From positions 1 to 6,352 of the forward strand of contig JAUWSZ010000160.1 in NCBI GenBank assembly GCA_030609865.1: DNA of 6,352 bases. Direction: 5' to 3'. Of the stretch, positions 4,666 to 6,352 are shown piece after piece (position 1 is the stretch's first letter; each line of letters starts with the position of its first letter). The position numbers and the translations under genes are program-made. This DNA is from a bacterium (GTDB taxonomy: Bacteria > Desulfobacterota > DSWW01). A model generated the notes under the pieces. It saw nothing but the letters and a program-made list of their open reading frames with translations. It did not search any database and had not been told where the DNA came from.

Positions 4666-6352
4666 CTAGAAAGGCAGTATTTTTATTCCGCCGGGAATCA
4701 CTTCCACCTTATGTATTTCTCCATTGAACCCTTTTGTGCCGGCCCCTTCTGCAACCACTGTAACGCCAGTATCTCGACCGATATCGAGGGTTTCTCCAAC
4801 ACCTGACGATAGCAGTATCTGTCGTTCTACCCTGCCCTGTGCAATCACCTCGCCATTGACGAGTATCTGCAAGTCACCGCCCTTGCCGATACCGCCTCCG
4901 TCGTATTCGAAGGCGAACCGTATTCGGTGATCGCCTGGAGGCAGCACTGTCTCGGAAGCAATCTTAAACTGATCCGCCGGTTGTTGTGAAAAAGCATGAT
5001 GCGCGATGGGTCTGCCCTTGTCAAAATAGAAACTCCAGCCGCCAAACCAGCTGCCCAACGCCAGAATCACACCGTGGGCGCCTTCTTCCGGTGCGGTGAT
5101 GTCCGCATCGATGGTGAAATCACACATGGCCAACGGAACTGCATGGTGGGAGAAGACGGAAATGCCCTTGCCCCAGTATTCATACTGGTCCCGGGTGGAA
5201 CCCTTTTCAAGCCTCTGCGGGATGAATCTCATGGCGCCTCTGCGATCGTCCAGGGGAAGCACATTGTTTCTCTCCGCCTCCTGCCACCAGAGATTGCGGA
5301 GTTCCTCCAGCTTGCCAGGGTACTGGGCAGCCAGATTGACGGCTTGGCTGAAATCTTCTTCAATATGGTAGAGTTCCCATTCATAATCCAGAGGGCTTCC
5401 TTCAGGGCTTACCATTTCCCATGGCATTACTTTTGGGGTTGTATTGGCCATCCAACCCTCATGGTAAATGGCACGGTTACCCAGCAATTCGGAATACTGG
5501 GTTGTACGACTTTCCCCGGCATTGGCATCATGAACGGTGGGCACCATGCTGACACCATCCATGCGCTGCTGCCGAATCCCATCAACCACATCCGGAGCAG
5601 GCACACTGCACACCTCCAATATGGTGGGCACAATATCGATCACATGATGGAACTGTGTGCGGATTTCCCCACGGGCCCGAATGCCGTTGGGCCATGAGAC
5701 CACCAGGCCGTTTCGCGTTCCACCAAAGTGGGAACCTATGGTCTTGGTCCACTGGAACGGGGTGTCCACAGCCCAAGCCCAACCGGTAGGATAGGTCTGG
5801 TAACTCCGGGGACCGCCCATCTCGTCAAGGGCGGAAAGGAACCATTCTTCGGTCTCTTCTACCTTGTTTGCCAGACTGCCAATCTCATTCAGGGTCCCGT
5901 GTATAGCGCCTTCCGCACTGGCACCGTTATCACCCTGAATGAAGAACACGATCGTATCGTCCATGATCTCCATTCGTTCCAGTTCATCGAAGACCCTGCC
6001 GATCTGGCTGTCCTGATAGGCCAGCGTGGCAGCGAAGACCTCCATAAACCGGGAGCTGATTCGTTTTCGGTTTGTGGAAAGGGACTCCCAGGCCGGTAGA
6101 ATATCCGGCCTTTCCGTCAGTCTCGTGTTGGTGGGTATCAGACCCGAAGCCAGTTGGCGCTCGAATGTCTGTTCCCGCAACCGGTCCCATCCCTGGTCAA
6201 ATTGCCCTTTGAATCTGTCAATCCACTCTTTCGGCGCCTGGTGAGGGGCATGGGGCGTTCCAGGGGTGTACAGGATCAAGAAAGGTTTCTCCGGTGCCGC
6301 CGCCTTTTGGTTATGAATCCATCGAATGACTTCATCGGCAAGGTCACGATCC
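4666..6352 (-). CDS. Large arylsulfatase, alkaline-phosphatase superfamily (N-terminus beyond window edge)
   Basis: The minus strand is open from the right edge to TAG at 4668-4666, giving 561 residues. Sulfatases hydrolyse sulfate esters using a Cys- or Ser-derived formylglycine; that C/S-x-P-S-R site is in the missing N-terminal part, so activity cannot be judged here. Visible parts, numbered from the edge: GTPHAPHQAPKEW (about 31-43) with active-site-type His; metal-binding Asp141-Asn142 in GDNGAS; PFQWTKTIGSHFGGTRNG (about 198-215) with a Lys and the GG-x-R turn; QFHHVIDIVPTILE; then a C-terminal beta-sandwich from about residue 409 (ILALGSWFGGWSFYF, YDGGGIGKGG, GRVERQ). This layout fits the long, roughly 750-800 residue arylsulfatases (SulfAtlas S1_4 type, assigned from memory). 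Such proteins are often exported, but the signal region is out of view. The gene converges on the oxidoreductase remnant. There is no internal stop, so it looks intact as far as seen. The substrate is unknown. Confidence 0.93.
   Translation of the reverse strand, partial: DRDLADEVIRWIHNQKAAAPEKPFLILYTPGTPHAPHQAPKEWIDRFKGQFDQGWDRLREQTFERQLASGLIPTNTRLTERPDILPAWESLSTNRKRISSRFMEVFAATLAYQDSQIGRVFDELERMEIMDDTIVFFIQGDNGASAEGAIHGTLNEIGSLANKVEETEEWFLSALDEMGGPRSYQTYPTGWAWAVDTPFQWTKTIGSHFGGTRNGLVVSWPNGIRARGEIRTQFHHVIDIVPTILEVCSVPAPDVVDGIRQQRMDGVSMVPTVHDANAGESRTTQYSELLGNRAIYHEGWMANTTPKVMPWEMVSPEGSPLDYEWELYHIEEDFSQAVNLAAQYPGKLEELRNLWWQEAERNNVLPLDDRRGAMRFIPQRLEKGSTRDQYEYWGKGISVFSHHAVPLAMCDFTIDADITAPEEGAHGVILALGSWFGGWSFYFDKGRPIAHHAFSQQPADQFKIASETVLPPGDHRIRFAFEYDGGGIGKGGDLQILVNGEVIAQGRVERQILLSSGVGETLDIGRDTGVTVVAEGAGTKGFNGEIHKVEVIPGGIKILPF

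Noticed and set aside
4438..4806. Plus-strand frame of 122 codons
   Set aside because: It starts with TTG, lacks a ribosome site, and its second half is antisense to the end of the sulfatase.
4996..5697. Plus-strand frame of 233 codons
   Set aside because: It is antisense to the sulfatase, whose frame is open throughout and carries family motifs.
1..6352. CRISPR array, tRNA, insertion sequence or attachment site
   Set aside because: No regularly spaced direct repeats, cloverleaf sequence, transposase motif or paired terminal repeats were seen.

Overview
The window is a 6.35-kb piece of a bacterial chromosome, probably from a Gram-negative proteobacterium or Desulfobacterota-like organism. 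The best evidence is a DUF1302-type outer-membrane protein, a family found mainly in those groups, together with a Tat-type lipoprotein signal and an Old Yellow Enzyme fragment of the kind common in anaerobes and deltaproteobacteria. The taxonomic call is an inference. Coding DNA on the left is GC-rich; the stretch at about 3983-4665 is visibly AT-richer.

Layout from left to right. (1) 1-1362, minus strand: a DUF1302 family protein, complete at its N-terminus and cut at its C-terminus by the window edge. (2) 1363-1767: a divergent intergenic region with a sigma70-like promoter overlapped by a 20-bp imperfect palindrome, a large nested hairpin, a smaller hairpin, and a near-perfect Shine-Dalgarno sequence. 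(3) 1768-3117, plus strand: a full-length family 1 glycoside hydrolase (beta-glucosidase type) with all expected catalytic residues, but with ATC where the start ATG should be. (4) 3134-3190: a tiny frame that may be the eroded N-terminus of another glycosidase. (5) 3232-3525: a Tat lipoprotein N-terminus that runs out of frame into (6) 3455-3982, the C-terminal half of an Old Yellow Enzyme-type FMN oxidoreductase. (7) 3983-4665: a mostly non-coding stretch. (8) 4666-6352, minus strand: the C-terminal ~560 residues of a large arylsulfatase, with the N-terminus and catalytic formylglycine site off the right edge.

Read together, the intact genes suggest handling of glycosylated and sulfated, probably hydrophobic, compounds: an outer-membrane protein, a beta-glycosidase and an arylsulfatase, with a former enoate-type reductase nearby. 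This pathway idea is inference from neighbours only. The stronger message is decay or rearrangement between the glycosidase and the sulfatase: a missing start codon, a fused and frame-shifted gene pair, and short orphan frames. I found no CRISPR array, RNA gene, transposase or clear new defence or mobile system.
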